11,656 nucleotides of DNA from the NCBI GenBank assembly GCA_050256015.1, contig JBFWIL010000070.1, positions 1 to 11,656 of the forward strand, in the 5' to 3' direction. A program made the translations under genes and the position numbers. Positions 1 through 6,760 of this stretch are shown in pieces (position 1 is the first letter of the stretch; each line of letters begins with the position of its first letter). The notes beneath the pieces are model-generated. The model was not told the DNA's origin. It saw only the letters and a program-made list of their open reading frames with translations, and did not search any database. This DNA is from JBFWIL01 sp050256015. GTDB lineage: Bacteria; Bacteroidota; Bacteroidia; Bacteroidales; Prolixibacteraceae.

Positions 1-2
1 TG

Positions 3-59
3 GTTGATGACCCTGTTTTTTTCTATGGTTATGTGGATTAGCTGGGTGAAACCGCAGGA
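3..59 (+). pseudogene. uxaC: Upstream continuation of uxaC, interrupted by an in-frame TAG at 39-41
   Basis: Reading the uxaC frame leftwards gives VDDPVFFYGYVD, then a stop, then LGETAG, then the ATG at 60. In UxaC proteins the stretch before the IRRFADL-like block reads roughly (F)xxYxxKLGEVS, so YVD-stop-LGETAG fits with the stop standing where lysine or arginine is usual. A single base change (for example AAG to TAG) would explain it. It could be a true nonsense mutation or a base error at the end of a contig. It is listed separately so that the start at 60 is not taken as a natural one. Confidence 0.6.
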
Positions 60-836
60 ATGCGTATTCAGACTTTTGACGATTTAATCCATACCATTGA
101 TTCCCGTCACCGGTTTTTCCATGAAAACGGCTGCCGGTTGTCGGATCACGGACTGGATACTGCTTTTGCAGAAGAATATACCGATGGGGAAATCCGGGAG
201 ATATTCAGTAAAATCCGCGGCGGAAATACGCTGAGCAGTGAAGAGATGCTGAAATTCAAATCGTGTATGCTTTATGAGTTCGGTGTGATGGATCATTCGC
301 GCGGATGGACGCAGCAGTTTCATATCGGGGCCCAGCGGAATAACAATACCCGGCTGTTCAGACAACTAGGACCGGACACCGGATTTGATTCGATCGGCGA
401 TCTGCCTGTGGCTGCACCGTTGGCTCGGCTGCTGGATCGGCTGGACCAGGAAGACAAATTGTGCAAGACGATTCTGTATAATCTGAATCCGGCCGATAAT
501 GAACTGTATGCCACTATGATCGGTAATTTTCAGGATGGTTCGGTTCCCGGAAAGGTTCAATATGGTTCGGGATGGTGGTTCCTCGATCAGAACGACGGCA
601 TGAGGCGGCAAATGAATGCCCTTTCCAACCTGGGGCTGCTCAGCCGTTTTGTGGGGATGCTTACCGATTCGCGAAGTTTTCTTTCCTATACCCGTCATGA
701 ATATTTCCGTCGTGCGCTTTGTGACCTGCTGGGAACAGACGTGGAAAACGGAGAATTGCCGGCAGATATGGAATTGCTCGGGAATATGGTGGAAAACATT
801 TGTTATCATAACGCAAAAGATTATTTTAATTTTTAA
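60..836 (+). CDS. uxaC: Glucuronate isomerase (uronate isomerase), C-terminal part
   Basis: Uronate isomerase converts D-glucuronate to D-fructuronate and D-galacturonate to D-tagaturonate, the first cytoplasmic step of hexuronate catabolism. The 258 residues match the C-terminal half of the roughly 470-residue UxaC family. Visible family blocks are GCRLSDHGLD (residues 24-33), RGWTQQFHIGAQRNNN, LGPDTGFDSI, a TMIGNFQ...PGKVQYGSGWWF segment, and LSRFVGMLTDSRSFLSYTRHEYFRR near the end. The ATG at 60 is only the first in-frame start after a TAG at 39-41. The real gene almost certainly begins upstream of the window, because the reading frame before the TAG also looks like UxaC. It stands first in a uronate gene cluster and is followed by a terminator-like hairpin. 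The identity is secure. Whether the gene is intact is not. Confidence 0.93.
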   Translation: MRIQTFDDLIHTIDSRHRFFHENGCRLSDHGLDTAFAEEYTDGEIREIFSKIRGGNTLSSEEMLKFKSCMLYEFGVMDHSRGWTQQFHIGAQRNNNTRLFRQLGPDTGFDSIGDLPVAAPLARLLDRLDQEDKLCKTILYNLNPADNELYATMIGNFQDGSVPGKVQYGSGWWFLDQNDGMRRQMNALSNLGLLSRFVGMLTDSRSFLSYTRHEYFRRALCDLLGTDVENGELPADMELLGNMVENICYHNAKDYFNF

Positions 837-849
837 GCTAGTCCGCCGA

Positions 850-894
850 TCTGCATAGGGAGTCCCGGATTTGTGCTCCGGCATCCGTTGCAGA
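850..894 (+). repeat. Nested inverted repeat in the uxaC 3' region
   Basis: An outer pair TCTGCA (850-855) and TGCAGA (889-894) encloses an inner pair CCGGA (865-869) and TCCGG (877-881). In RNA this could form a two-part stem just after the uxaC stop codon. It has no T-run, so it is not a complete intrinsic terminator. It may be a 3' stabilising structure or chance in a CCGG-rich genome. Confidence 0.35.
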
Positions 895-912
895 AGGCCT
901 TAAGGGCAGGAG

Positions 913-956
913 ACCGGAAGAGCTGTCAACAATACCAGATCTTTTCCGGTTTTTTT
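913..956 (+). terminator. Probable intrinsic terminator after uxaC
   Basis: ACCGGAA (913-919) pairs perfectly with TTCCGGT (944-950), and the second arm runs straight into a T-run (950-956). The loop is long, about 24 nt, which weakens it. Its place between uxaC and a promoter-like element for kdgK supports the end of one transcript and the start of another. Confidence 0.6.
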
Positions 957-998
957 ATATTAAGCTGTTCCAGCTGAGGGGGCTGATTGAATTTTTAG

Positions 999-1029
999 CT
1001 TGTGCTTTTAAAATAGATTTATATCTTTG
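999..1029 (+). promoter_or_regulatory. Bacteroidota-type promoter for kdgK-eda-exuT
   Basis: TATCTTTG at 1022-1029 is an exact match to the Bacteroidota -7 consensus TAnnTTTG. CTTG at 999-1002 lies 19 nt upstream, the right distance for the -33 TTTG element, with one mismatch. Transcription would start near 1036, leaving a leader of about 30 nt before the kdgK ATG at 1065. Confidence 0.65.
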
Positions 1030-1041
1030 CAATCGATTGCA
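1028..1041. promoter_or_regulatory. Perfect 14-bp palindrome, probable LacI-family operator
   Basis: TGCAATCGATTGCA is a perfect inverted repeat with a central CG, the form of operator bound by LacI/GalR-family repressors. It overlaps the last bases of the -7 element and covers the expected transcription start of kdgK, where a bound repressor would block initiation. No LacI-family gene lies in this window, so the regulator would be encoded elsewhere, perhaps upstream beside the other uronate genes. That the site is an operator is inference from symmetry and position. Confidence 0.6.
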
Positions 1042-1064
1042 CAAAAGATTTAATTTAAACAGCT

Positions 1065-2102
1065 ATGAATAATAAAGTAGTTACTTTCGGAGAGATTATG
1101 TTGCGTCTGGCCACGCCCGGGTACCTGCGTTTTTCGCAGGCAGATTCCTATACAGCCACTTTCGGCGGGGGAGAGGCGAATGTGGCTGTTTCCCTTGCTA
1201 ATTTCGGCATACCCGTTGAGTTTATCTCCAGGTTGCCCAAAAATGACATTGGCCGTGCCTGCCAGATGAATTTGCGGAAGTATGGAGTAGGAACAGATCA
1301 GATTGTCTGGGGTGGTGACCGCCTGGGTATTTATTTTCTGGAAACCGGTGCTGTAAGCCGCGGAAGCAAGGTGGTTTATGACCGGGCCAATTCTTCCGTG
1401 GCTGAGATAAAATCCGGAATGATTGATTGGGATAAGGTCTTTGAAGGTGTCTGCTGGTTTCACTGGACCGGTATCACACCAGCCATTTCTCAGGGCGCTG
1501 CCGATGTTTGTCTGGAGGCTATTAAAAAGGCAAGCGAAAAGGGAATTACCATATCCTGTGACCTGAATTACCGGAAGAATCTGTGGAAATACGGAAAGGC
1601 TGCAGGCGAAGTGATGACTGCTCTGGTGGAAGGAACTGACATTGTTCTTGGCAATGAGGAAGATGCGGAAAAAGTACTGGGCATTAAGCCGGAAGGGATT
1701 AATGTGACCGGCGGACAGGTGGAAGGGGCTGCTTATGAGTCGGTTTCCAGGCAAATTATGGCCCGTTTTCCCCGTTGCAGGAAAGTTATCACTACCTTGC
1801 GCGGGTCGGTGAACGCCAATCACAATTCCTGGGCCGGCGTGCTCTGGGATGGTCAGAAACTTTATGAATCGCCCATGTATCAGATTACGCATATTGTTGA
1901 TCGTGTGGGCGGGGGCGATTCCTTTATGGGCGGGTTGATCTACGGATTGCTCTCCTATCCCGGGGATGACCATAAAGCCCTGAATTTTGCCGTGGCTGCA
2001 TCCTGTCTGAAACATACCATTTACGGTGATTTTAATCAGGTAACCGTGGATGAAGTGGAAAAACTGATGGGGGGCGATGCTTCCGGACGGGTTGCCCGTT
2101 AA
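1065..2102 (+). CDS. kdgK: 2-dehydro-3-deoxygluconate kinase (PfkB family)
   Basis: KDG kinase phosphorylates 2-keto-3-deoxygluconate to KDPG with ATP in the cytoplasm, the step between hexuronate dehydration and KDPG aldolase. The 345-residue protein starts with VVTFGEIMLRL and has the sugar-binding block TFGGGEANVAVSLANFG at about 32-48. Near the C-terminus it has the PfkB signature DRVGGGDSF at 279-287, whose Asp285 is the expected catalytic base. The length fits the family. The ATG at 1065 follows an AT-rich leader without a Shine-Dalgarno motif and sits about 30 nt from the predicted transcription start. The neighbouring eda begins 37 nt downstream on the same strand, which supports KDG over fructose or another sugar as substrate. 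Confidence 0.93.
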   Translation: MNNKVVTFGEIMLRLATPGYLRFSQADSYTATFGGGEANVAVSLANFGIPVEFISRLPKNDIGRACQMNLRKYGVGTDQIVWGGDRLGIYFLETGAVSRGSKVVYDRANSSVAEIKSGMIDWDKVFEGVCWFHWTGITPAISQGAADVCLEAIKKASEKGITISCDLNYRKNLWKYGKAAGEVMTALVEGTDIVLGNEEDAEKVLGIKPEGINVTGGQVEGAAYESVSRQIMARFPRCRKVITTLRGSVNANHNSWAGVLWDGQKLYESPMYQITHIVDRVGGGDSFMGGLIYGLLSYPGDDHKALNFAVAASCLKHTIYGDFNQVTVDEVEKLMGGDASGRVAR

Positions 2103-2139
2103 TGAAAAAATGAATTGATAACTTAGTAAATGGAAAAAA

Positions 2140-2817
2140 ATGGCTCGTTTTTCACGAATAGAAGTTGCTGTAAAAATGAAGGAAACCGGTATTGTCCCGG
2201 TTTTTTACCATTCCGATCCGGATACCTGCAAGGCTGTGCTGAAAGCCTGTTATGCCGGCGGAATACGGGTTTTTGAGTTCACCAACCGGGGAGATTTTGC
2301 CCATGAAATTTTTGGCGAACTGAACAAATGGGCTGCCTGTGAATGTCCGGAAATGATCCTCGGGGTGGGCTCCGTGGTTGATGCGCCTACGGCCGCTCTT
2401 TATATTCAACTGGGATCCAATTTTATCGTTTCTCCGCTGATTGATGAGGAGACCGCAAAAATATGTAACAAAAGGAAAATTGCCTGGAGTCCGGGCTGTG
2501 GTTCGGTAACCGAGATTGGTCGGGCGCATGAGCTTGGCAGTGAGGTTGTTAAGATTTTCCCAGGCTCGCAGGTGGGCGGTCCCGCTTTTGTGAAAGCGGT
2601 AAAAGGGCCGATGCCCTATGCCTGCATAATGCCTACCGGAGGGGTTTCGCCCGACGAGGTTAACCTTTCCGGTTGGTTCCGGGCCGGTGTGCATTGTGTG
2701 GGGATGGGGTCTCAGCTGTTCCCGGAACAGATTCTTGCCGGTAAAAACTGGCAGGTAATTACAGACAAATGCAGAGAGTCACTCGAACTGGTGAAGAAAT
2801 TTCGAAATCCAATTTAA
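2140..2817 (+). CDS. eda: KDPG aldolase (bifunctional 4-hydroxy-2-oxoglutarate/KDPG aldolase)
   Basis: This class I aldolase splits 2-keto-3-deoxy-6-phosphogluconate into pyruvate and glyceraldehyde-3-phosphate, finishing the KDG branch of uronate breakdown. The 225-residue TIM-barrel protein shows the family landmarks. Glu46 in RVFEFTNR is the general acid/base. GVGSVVDAPTA (75-85) follows it. WSPGCGSVTEI is the WxPG-type block. Lys138 in VVKIFPGS is the Schiff-base lysine. MPTGGV (164-169) is the phosphate-binding turn. It is slightly longer than the E. coli enzyme (213 residues). The start at 2140 is the in-frame ATG; another ATG at 2130 is out of frame. It lies 37 nt after kdgK and 21 nt before the permease gene, consistent with one transcript. 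Confidence 0.94.
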   Translation: MARFSRIEVAVKMKETGIVPVFYHSDPDTCKAVLKACYAGGIRVFEFTNRGDFAHEIFGELNKWAACECPEMILGVGSVVDAPTAALYIQLGSNFIVSPLIDEETAKICNKRKIAWSPGCGSVTEIGRAHELGSEVVKIFPGSQVGGPAFVKAVKGPMPYACIMPTGGVSPDEVNLSGWFRAGVHCVGMGSQLFPEQILAGKNWQVITDKCRESLELVKKFRNPI

Positions 2818-2838
2818 TAATCATCTGAACTATTCATT

Positions 2839-4302
2839 ATGAATTTAAAATCTATTAACGGAAAGATGACGAACTACAGGTGGACCATCTGTATCCTTCT
2901 TTTTGTTGCTACAACGGTGAACTACATGGACCGGCAGGTATTGTCGCTGACCTGGGTCGATTTTATTGCTCCCGAGTTCCACTGGACCAACAACGATTAC
3001 GGAACAATTACCGCCCTGTTTTCGATTTTCTATGCGGTCAGCATGCTTTTTGCCGGCCGTTTTGTTGACTGGCTGGACACCAAAAAAGGCTATCTCTGGG
3101 CGATCGGGATTTGGTCTGTAGGGGCCTGTATGCATGCGTTCTGCGGAATTGCCACCTCCGGGATCTCTACCGGGAAATGGCTGGTGGGTTTTGAAGGGGC
3201 CAAGGAGGCCATTTCCACGGTCGATGATATCTCTATGGTGGTTACCGTCAGTGTGGTACTGTTCATTTTTTCCCGTTTTGTCCTTGCCCTTGGCGAGGCC
3301 GGAAACTTCCCGGCCGCCATCAAGGCTACAGCCGAATACTTCCCCAAGAAAGACCGGGCTTATGCAACCAGTATCTTTAATGCCGGAGCTACGGTCGGTG
3401 CGTTGGGAGCTCCGGTTACGATTCCTTTTATTGCGAAAGCTTATGGCTGGGAAATGTCTTTTATCATTATCGGTGGCCTGGGATTTATCTGGATGGGGTT
3501 GTGGGTTTTCCTGTATAAGAAACCGGGTATCAATCCGCGGGTGAACCATGCCGAGCTGGCTTATATCCAGCAGGACACAGACGGCGATTCGGATGTTGTG
3601 CGGAATGCAAACGGAGATATTCAGTCCCAAAAGAAAATGTCGTTTCTGGATTGTTTCAAATACAAGCAGACATGGGCTTTTGCCGTGGGTAAATTTATGA
3701 CCGACGGCGTGTGGTGGTTCTACCTGTTCTGGACTCCGGCTTATCTGAGTTCGGTGTACGGTATGGATTCCACCCATGCAGCACTTCCGTTGTTTGTGCT
3801 TTATATGATTACCCTGCTCTCCATAATCGGAGGCTGGCTGCCCTCTTATTTTGTGGATAAGAAAGGCATGAATCCTTATGCGGGACGGATGCGGTCCATG
3901 CTGATCTTTGCCTTCTTCCCGCTGCTTGTTCTCTTTGCTCAGCCTCTCGGACATATTTCCTACTGGATGCCGGTAATTATCATCGGTATTGCCGGAGCAG
4001 CACACCAGGCCTGGTCGGCCAACATTTTCTCCACGGTGGGAGATATGTTTCCCGGTTCGGCCATTGCTACGGTTACCGGTATTGGCGGTATGGCAGGTGG
4101 GGTTGGTTCCTTTCTGATCAATAAAGGGTCCGGATTGTTATTCGACTTTTCGGAAATTTCAGGGTTCAAGTTTTTGGGATTTGAAGGAATTGAATCCGGT
4201 TATTTCATCATCTTTTCAATTTGTGCCGTTACGTATCTTATTGGCTGGCTGATCATGAAAACACTGGTTCCCCGTTATAAGGTCATTACCGATTTTGATT
4301 AA
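2839..4302 (+). CDS. exuT: MFS hexuronate transporter, ExuT-like (anion:cation symporter family)
   Basis: This is an inner-membrane MFS permease likely to import galacturonate, glucuronate or a related uronate. The 487 residues begin with a short cytoplasmic tail and TM1 (about 14-30) ending in NYMDRQVLS, the hallmark of the anion:cation symporter group that includes ExuT. A second signature, GEAGNFPAAIKATAEYFPKKDRAYATSIF (about 152-180), marks the TM4-TM5 region. The C-terminal half has further hydrophobic segments at about 352-366, 376-390, 405-428 and 454-475. The region around 104-134, between TM3 and TM4, is a hydrophilic insertion not found in short ExuT proteins. Substrate is inferred from the eda/kdgK/uxaC context, not from specific residues. 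A second ATG at 2866 (Met10) is possible as the start. Confidence 0.85.
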   Translation: MNLKSINGKMTNYRWTICILLFVATTVNYMDRQVLSLTWVDFIAPEFHWTNNDYGTITALFSIFYAVSMLFAGRFVDWLDTKKGYLWAIGIWSVGACMHAFCGIATSGISTGKWLVGFEGAKEAISTVDDISMVVTVSVVLFIFSRFVLALGEAGNFPAAIKATAEYFPKKDRAYATSIFNAGATVGALGAPVTIPFIAKAYGWEMSFIIIGGLGFIWMGLWVFLYKKPGINPRVNHAELAYIQQDTDGDSDVVRNANGDIQSQKKMSFLDCFKYKQTWAFAVGKFMTDGVWWFYLFWTPAYLSSVYGMDSTHAALPLFVLYMITLLSIIGGWLPSYFVDKKGMNPYAGRMRSMLIFAFFPLLVLFAQPLGHISYWMPVIIIGIAGAAHQAWSANIFSTVGDMFPGSAIATVTGIGGMAGGVGSFLINKGSGLLFDFSEISGFKFLGFEGIESGYFIIFSICAVTYLIGWLIMKTLVPRYKVITDFD

Positions 4303-4318
4303 TACGGGAGGCTATAGG

Positions 4319-4344
4319 GCACCGGTCGCAGGGCCGGTGCTTTT
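4319..4344 (+). terminator. Hairpin with short T-run between exuT and the cupin gene
   Basis: GCACCGG (4319-4325) and CCGGTGC (4334-4340) form a perfect 7-bp stem with an 8-nt loop, followed by TTTT (4341-4344). The T-run is short, so termination may be partial. It could end the kdgK-eda-exuT transcript, reduce expression of the downstream cupin gene, or protect the upstream 3' end. No TAnnTTTG promoter is evident in the remaining 26 nt before the cupin start. Confidence 0.5.
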
Positions 4345-4370
4345 CAAATAATAAATAAATTGTTTTCGAT

Positions 4371-4709
4371 ATGCGGGACAGAGTATTTTTTGATTCAGCA
4401 AAAACCGATTGGCAAAACCTGGGAGACGGGGTTTCCCGACAGATCATGGGATATGATGAACGGATTATGCTGGTTAAGGTGAAATTTGAGAAGGGGGCTG
4501 TGGGGCATCCCCACAGCCATTTTCATTCGCAGAACAGTTATGTGGCGGCCGGGCGTTTTGAAGTGACCATCGGCGGTAAAAAATCGATATTGTCTGAAGG
4601 CGATTCCTTTTATGTTCAGGGGGACACGGAGCACGGAGTGGTATGCAGGGAAGCCGGTATACTGATTGATGTGTTTAGTCCGGCTAGACAGGATTTTCTG
4701 GAAAGTTAA
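4371..4709 (+). CDS. kdgF: Cupin protein, KdgF-like (unsaturated uronate linearisation)
   Basis: KdgF proteins are small cytoplasmic cupins that speed ring opening of 4,5-unsaturated uronates, released by pectin, alginate and similar lyases, to linear ketouronates. The 112 residues form a single cupin domain and look like KdgF over the whole length. They begin FFDSAKTDWQNLGDGVSRQIMGY, continue with KGAVGHPHSHFHSQNSYV, then EGDSFYVQGDTEHGV, and end DVFSPARQDFL. The likely metal ligands are His48, His50, Gln54 and His88 (an HxHxxxQ...H pattern). It follows the ExuT-like permease by 68 nt on the same strand, so it belongs with the uronate genes. Its presence suggests that the real substrate is lyase-generated oligouronide. 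The exact polysaccharide cannot be told. Confidence 0.8.
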   Translation: MRDRVFFDSAKTDWQNLGDGVSRQIMGYDERIMLVKVKFEKGAVGHPHSHFHSQNSYVAAGRFEVTIGGKKSILSEGDSFYVQGDTEHGVVCREAGILIDVFSPARQDFLES

Positions 4710-4750
4710 CCATCATTCTGTTTAACTGTTTCGGCTGTTTGTTGTCTGTT

Positions 4751-6658
4751 TTATTTGTTCCATCGGGCTACGGCAGCCAGGTTTTGTTTGTTCAGTATGT
4801 TTTTTGCTTCCGGTGTGTAAAGGAACTTCAGTTCCCCGGCAAAGTAGGCGGTAATTTTATTGCGCATCATCTTCAGGGAGGAATTCAGCAGATGGTTTTG
4901 TTCTGTGAATGCTTCGGGCAGCACGGCAATGGTTGCGGGTAACCACCGCTCGGGGAACATGTTTTCAAACCGGCCTCCTTTTTTGTACTGTTCAATTGCT
5001 CCCTGGATCAGTTTCAGGCTTTCCGAATTCCCTTCCGCTGTCCCCGGTTTCAGTCCGGCTTCCTCCAGTTTTCGGTTTACGGCCTGGATGTTCGGAACCA
5101 CCAAACCTGCCGTATACGGATTCTGGTTGTTATGCAGCATGCATTGTTCAATCAGAGGTGACTGTTCGGTCAGGGCTTCTTCAATGCCCTCTGGACTGAA
5201 TTTTTCCCCGTCATTGGCGATCAGCAGGCTTTTAAAACGTCCCAGGACATAGAGAAAACCGTCTGGGTCCAGATAGCCCATATCTCCCGTATGCAGCCAG
5301 CCTTCAACCACCGTCTCGGCTGTGGCTTTCGGGTTGTTCCAGTAGCCGGCCATCACGTTGTTGCCTTTGATGATGATTTCTCCCTTTTCGCCTGCAGGCA
5401 TTTCACGGCCCTGCTCATCCATAATCTTCATTTCAAGGTATTTGACTACTCTTCCCGAAGAGCCAAATTTAATGTCATGCAGGGCATTGGAGGAAATAAC
5501 GGGCGAAGCTTCCGACAGGCCGTACCCCTGACACATAGGGATGCCGATGGCAAAGAAAAAGCGTTGCAATTCGATGTCGAGCAGAGCTCCGCCGCCGATA
5601 AAAAATTTTAGTCGGCCTCCAAAACTTTTTCGTATTTTGGAAAACAGAATTCGGTCGTACAGGTTCACCAGGGGTTTATACACTACGCGCCAGCTTTTCC
5701 CCCGGTTCCAGCCGTTTCCGTTATAGCGGTAGGCTGTTTTCAGGGCTTGGGTAAACAGCTTTTGGGCGGTTTTTCCCTTCTGGCGTATTCGCGATTCAAT
5801 GCCTTTGCGAAAATTCCTGGCTACCGCAGGAACACTCATCAGAATATCCGGCTGTATTTCCCTGATGTTTTTGGGGATGTTCTTCAGCGTTTCCATGGGA
5901 CTTCGGCCGTTTTCCGGTGCCGCTACGCTGGCCCCGTTATACATAAAGCAATACAGACAGGCCGTATGCGCAAAGGAATGGTCCCAGGGTAAAAAAGCCA
6001 GGGTTTTCCAGTCGGAGCCGATTTCCATCAGCGTGTTGGCCTGGATGGTATTGGCCGTATAATTAAGATGTGACAGCATGATCCCCTTTGGGTCTGCCGT
6101 AGTGCCTGAGGTATAGGAGATGTTGGCCAGGTCGTCCGGACCAACGGACCGGTATTGCTTTTCCAGTTGTTTCCCCTGGTTTTGGAGAAATGTCCGGCCG
6201 TCTTCCATCAATTGGGTATACAACAAATCCTTTGTTCCCGGATTTTCCTTCCCGTCCAGGTATATAACCTTTTCCAAAAAGGGCAGATCGTTTCTGATTT
6301 CCTCAATTTTGGGAGCCTGACCGGCAGAGACAACCACCATCCGGCTACCGGAATGTTCCAGGCGGAACAGTATTTCCGTGCGGGCGTCCAGCTTAACAGA
6401 AAGGGGCACGTTGACGGCCCCGGCATAAAGCACGCCCAGCTCTGCGATGAGCCATTGGTTTCGACCCTCAGAGACCAGTCCGATGCGGTCTCCTTTCCGG
6501 ACTCCTGTGGCCAGCAGTCCGGCTGCAAACTGAAGCACCTGCCTGTGTACCTCCTTATAGCTGGTCCCCCGGTATTTCCCCTCCTGCTTTTCCCAGAGGA
6601 AAATCTGGTCGGGGAATCTGCTGACACTGGTTTCAAACAGTTCAATTAGGGTTTTCAT
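4751..6658 (-). CDS. Long-chain fatty acid--CoA ligase (AMP-forming)
   Basis: This ANL-superfamily enzyme adenylates a fatty acid and transfers it to CoA. Residue positions count from the ATG at 6658, giving 635 residues. The P-loop YTSGTTADPKG is at 182-192, GYGLSEASP at 378-386, WLHTGD at 454-459, and the hinge block GRFKSLLIANDGEKFSPEGIE at about 473-493. A late lysine in SSLKMMRNKI fits the adenylation lysine of the C-terminal lid. The length is that of the long form of bacterial acyl-CoA synthetases, longer than E. coli FadD (561). A TTG at 6667 would add three residues but the ATG is preferred. It lies downstream of galM on the same strand, separated by about 100 nt, and converges on the cupin gene with only 41 nt between the stop codons. 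A functional tie to the sugar genes is not evident. Confidence 0.9.
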   Translation of the reverse strand: MKTLIELFETSVSRFPDQIFLWEKQEGKYRGTSYKEVHRQVLQFAAGLLATGVRKGDRIGLVSEGRNQWLIAELGVLYAGAVNVPLSVKLDARTEILFRLEHSGSRMVVVSAGQAPKIEEIRNDLPFLEKVIYLDGKENPGTKDLLYTQLMEDGRTFLQNQGKQLEKQYRSVGPDDLANISYTSGTTADPKGIMLSHLNYTANTIQANTLMEIGSDWKTLAFLPWDHSFAHTACLYCFMYNGASVAAPENGRSPMETLKNIPKNIREIQPDILMSVPAVARNFRKGIESRIRQKGKTAQKLFTQALKTAYRYNGNGWNRGKSWRVVYKPLVNLYDRILFSKIRKSFGGRLKFFIGGGALLDIELQRFFFAIGIPMCQGYGLSEASPVISSNALHDIKFGSSGRVVKYLEMKIMDEQGREMPAGEKGEIIIKGNNVMAGYWNNPKATAETVVEGWLHTGDMGYLDPDGFLYVLGRFKSLLIANDGEKFSPEGIEEALTEQSPLIEQCMLHNNQNPYTAGLVVPNIQAVNRKLEEAGLKPGTAEGNSESLKLIQGAIEQYKKGGRFENMFPERWLPATIAVLPEAFTEQNHLLNSSLKMMRNKITAYFAGELKFLYTPEAKNILNKQNLAAVARWNK

Positions 6659-6760
6659 TGGATTCAATTTTCATCTAAAGCCGCTGCCGGTAGCCCAATC
6701 CATGTGTACAACCAGTTGAGCGTGTATGTTTTTCGCAGGTTTTCTCCGGGCGGCAAAAAT

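Noticed and set aside
1050..2015. Open frame of 321 codons on the minus strand opposite kdgK
   Set aside because: It is fully antisense to kdgK, which has clear PfkB motifs, and its translation shows no domain. It also runs over the kdgK start.
2130..2139. ATG at 2130 as the eda start
   Set aside because: It is out of frame with the aldolase. Only the ATG at 2140 opens the correct frame.
2845..4005. Long open frame (386 codons) on the minus strand opposite exuT
   Set aside because: It is the mirror of a well-supported permease gene, is rich in His, Pro and Arg in a way typical of antisense frames, and has no recognisable family motif.
6659..6667. TTG start for the acyl-CoA ligase, three codons upstream
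   Set aside because: An in-frame ATG follows directly at 6658 and TTG starts are rare in this group. Nothing at the upstream codon favours it.
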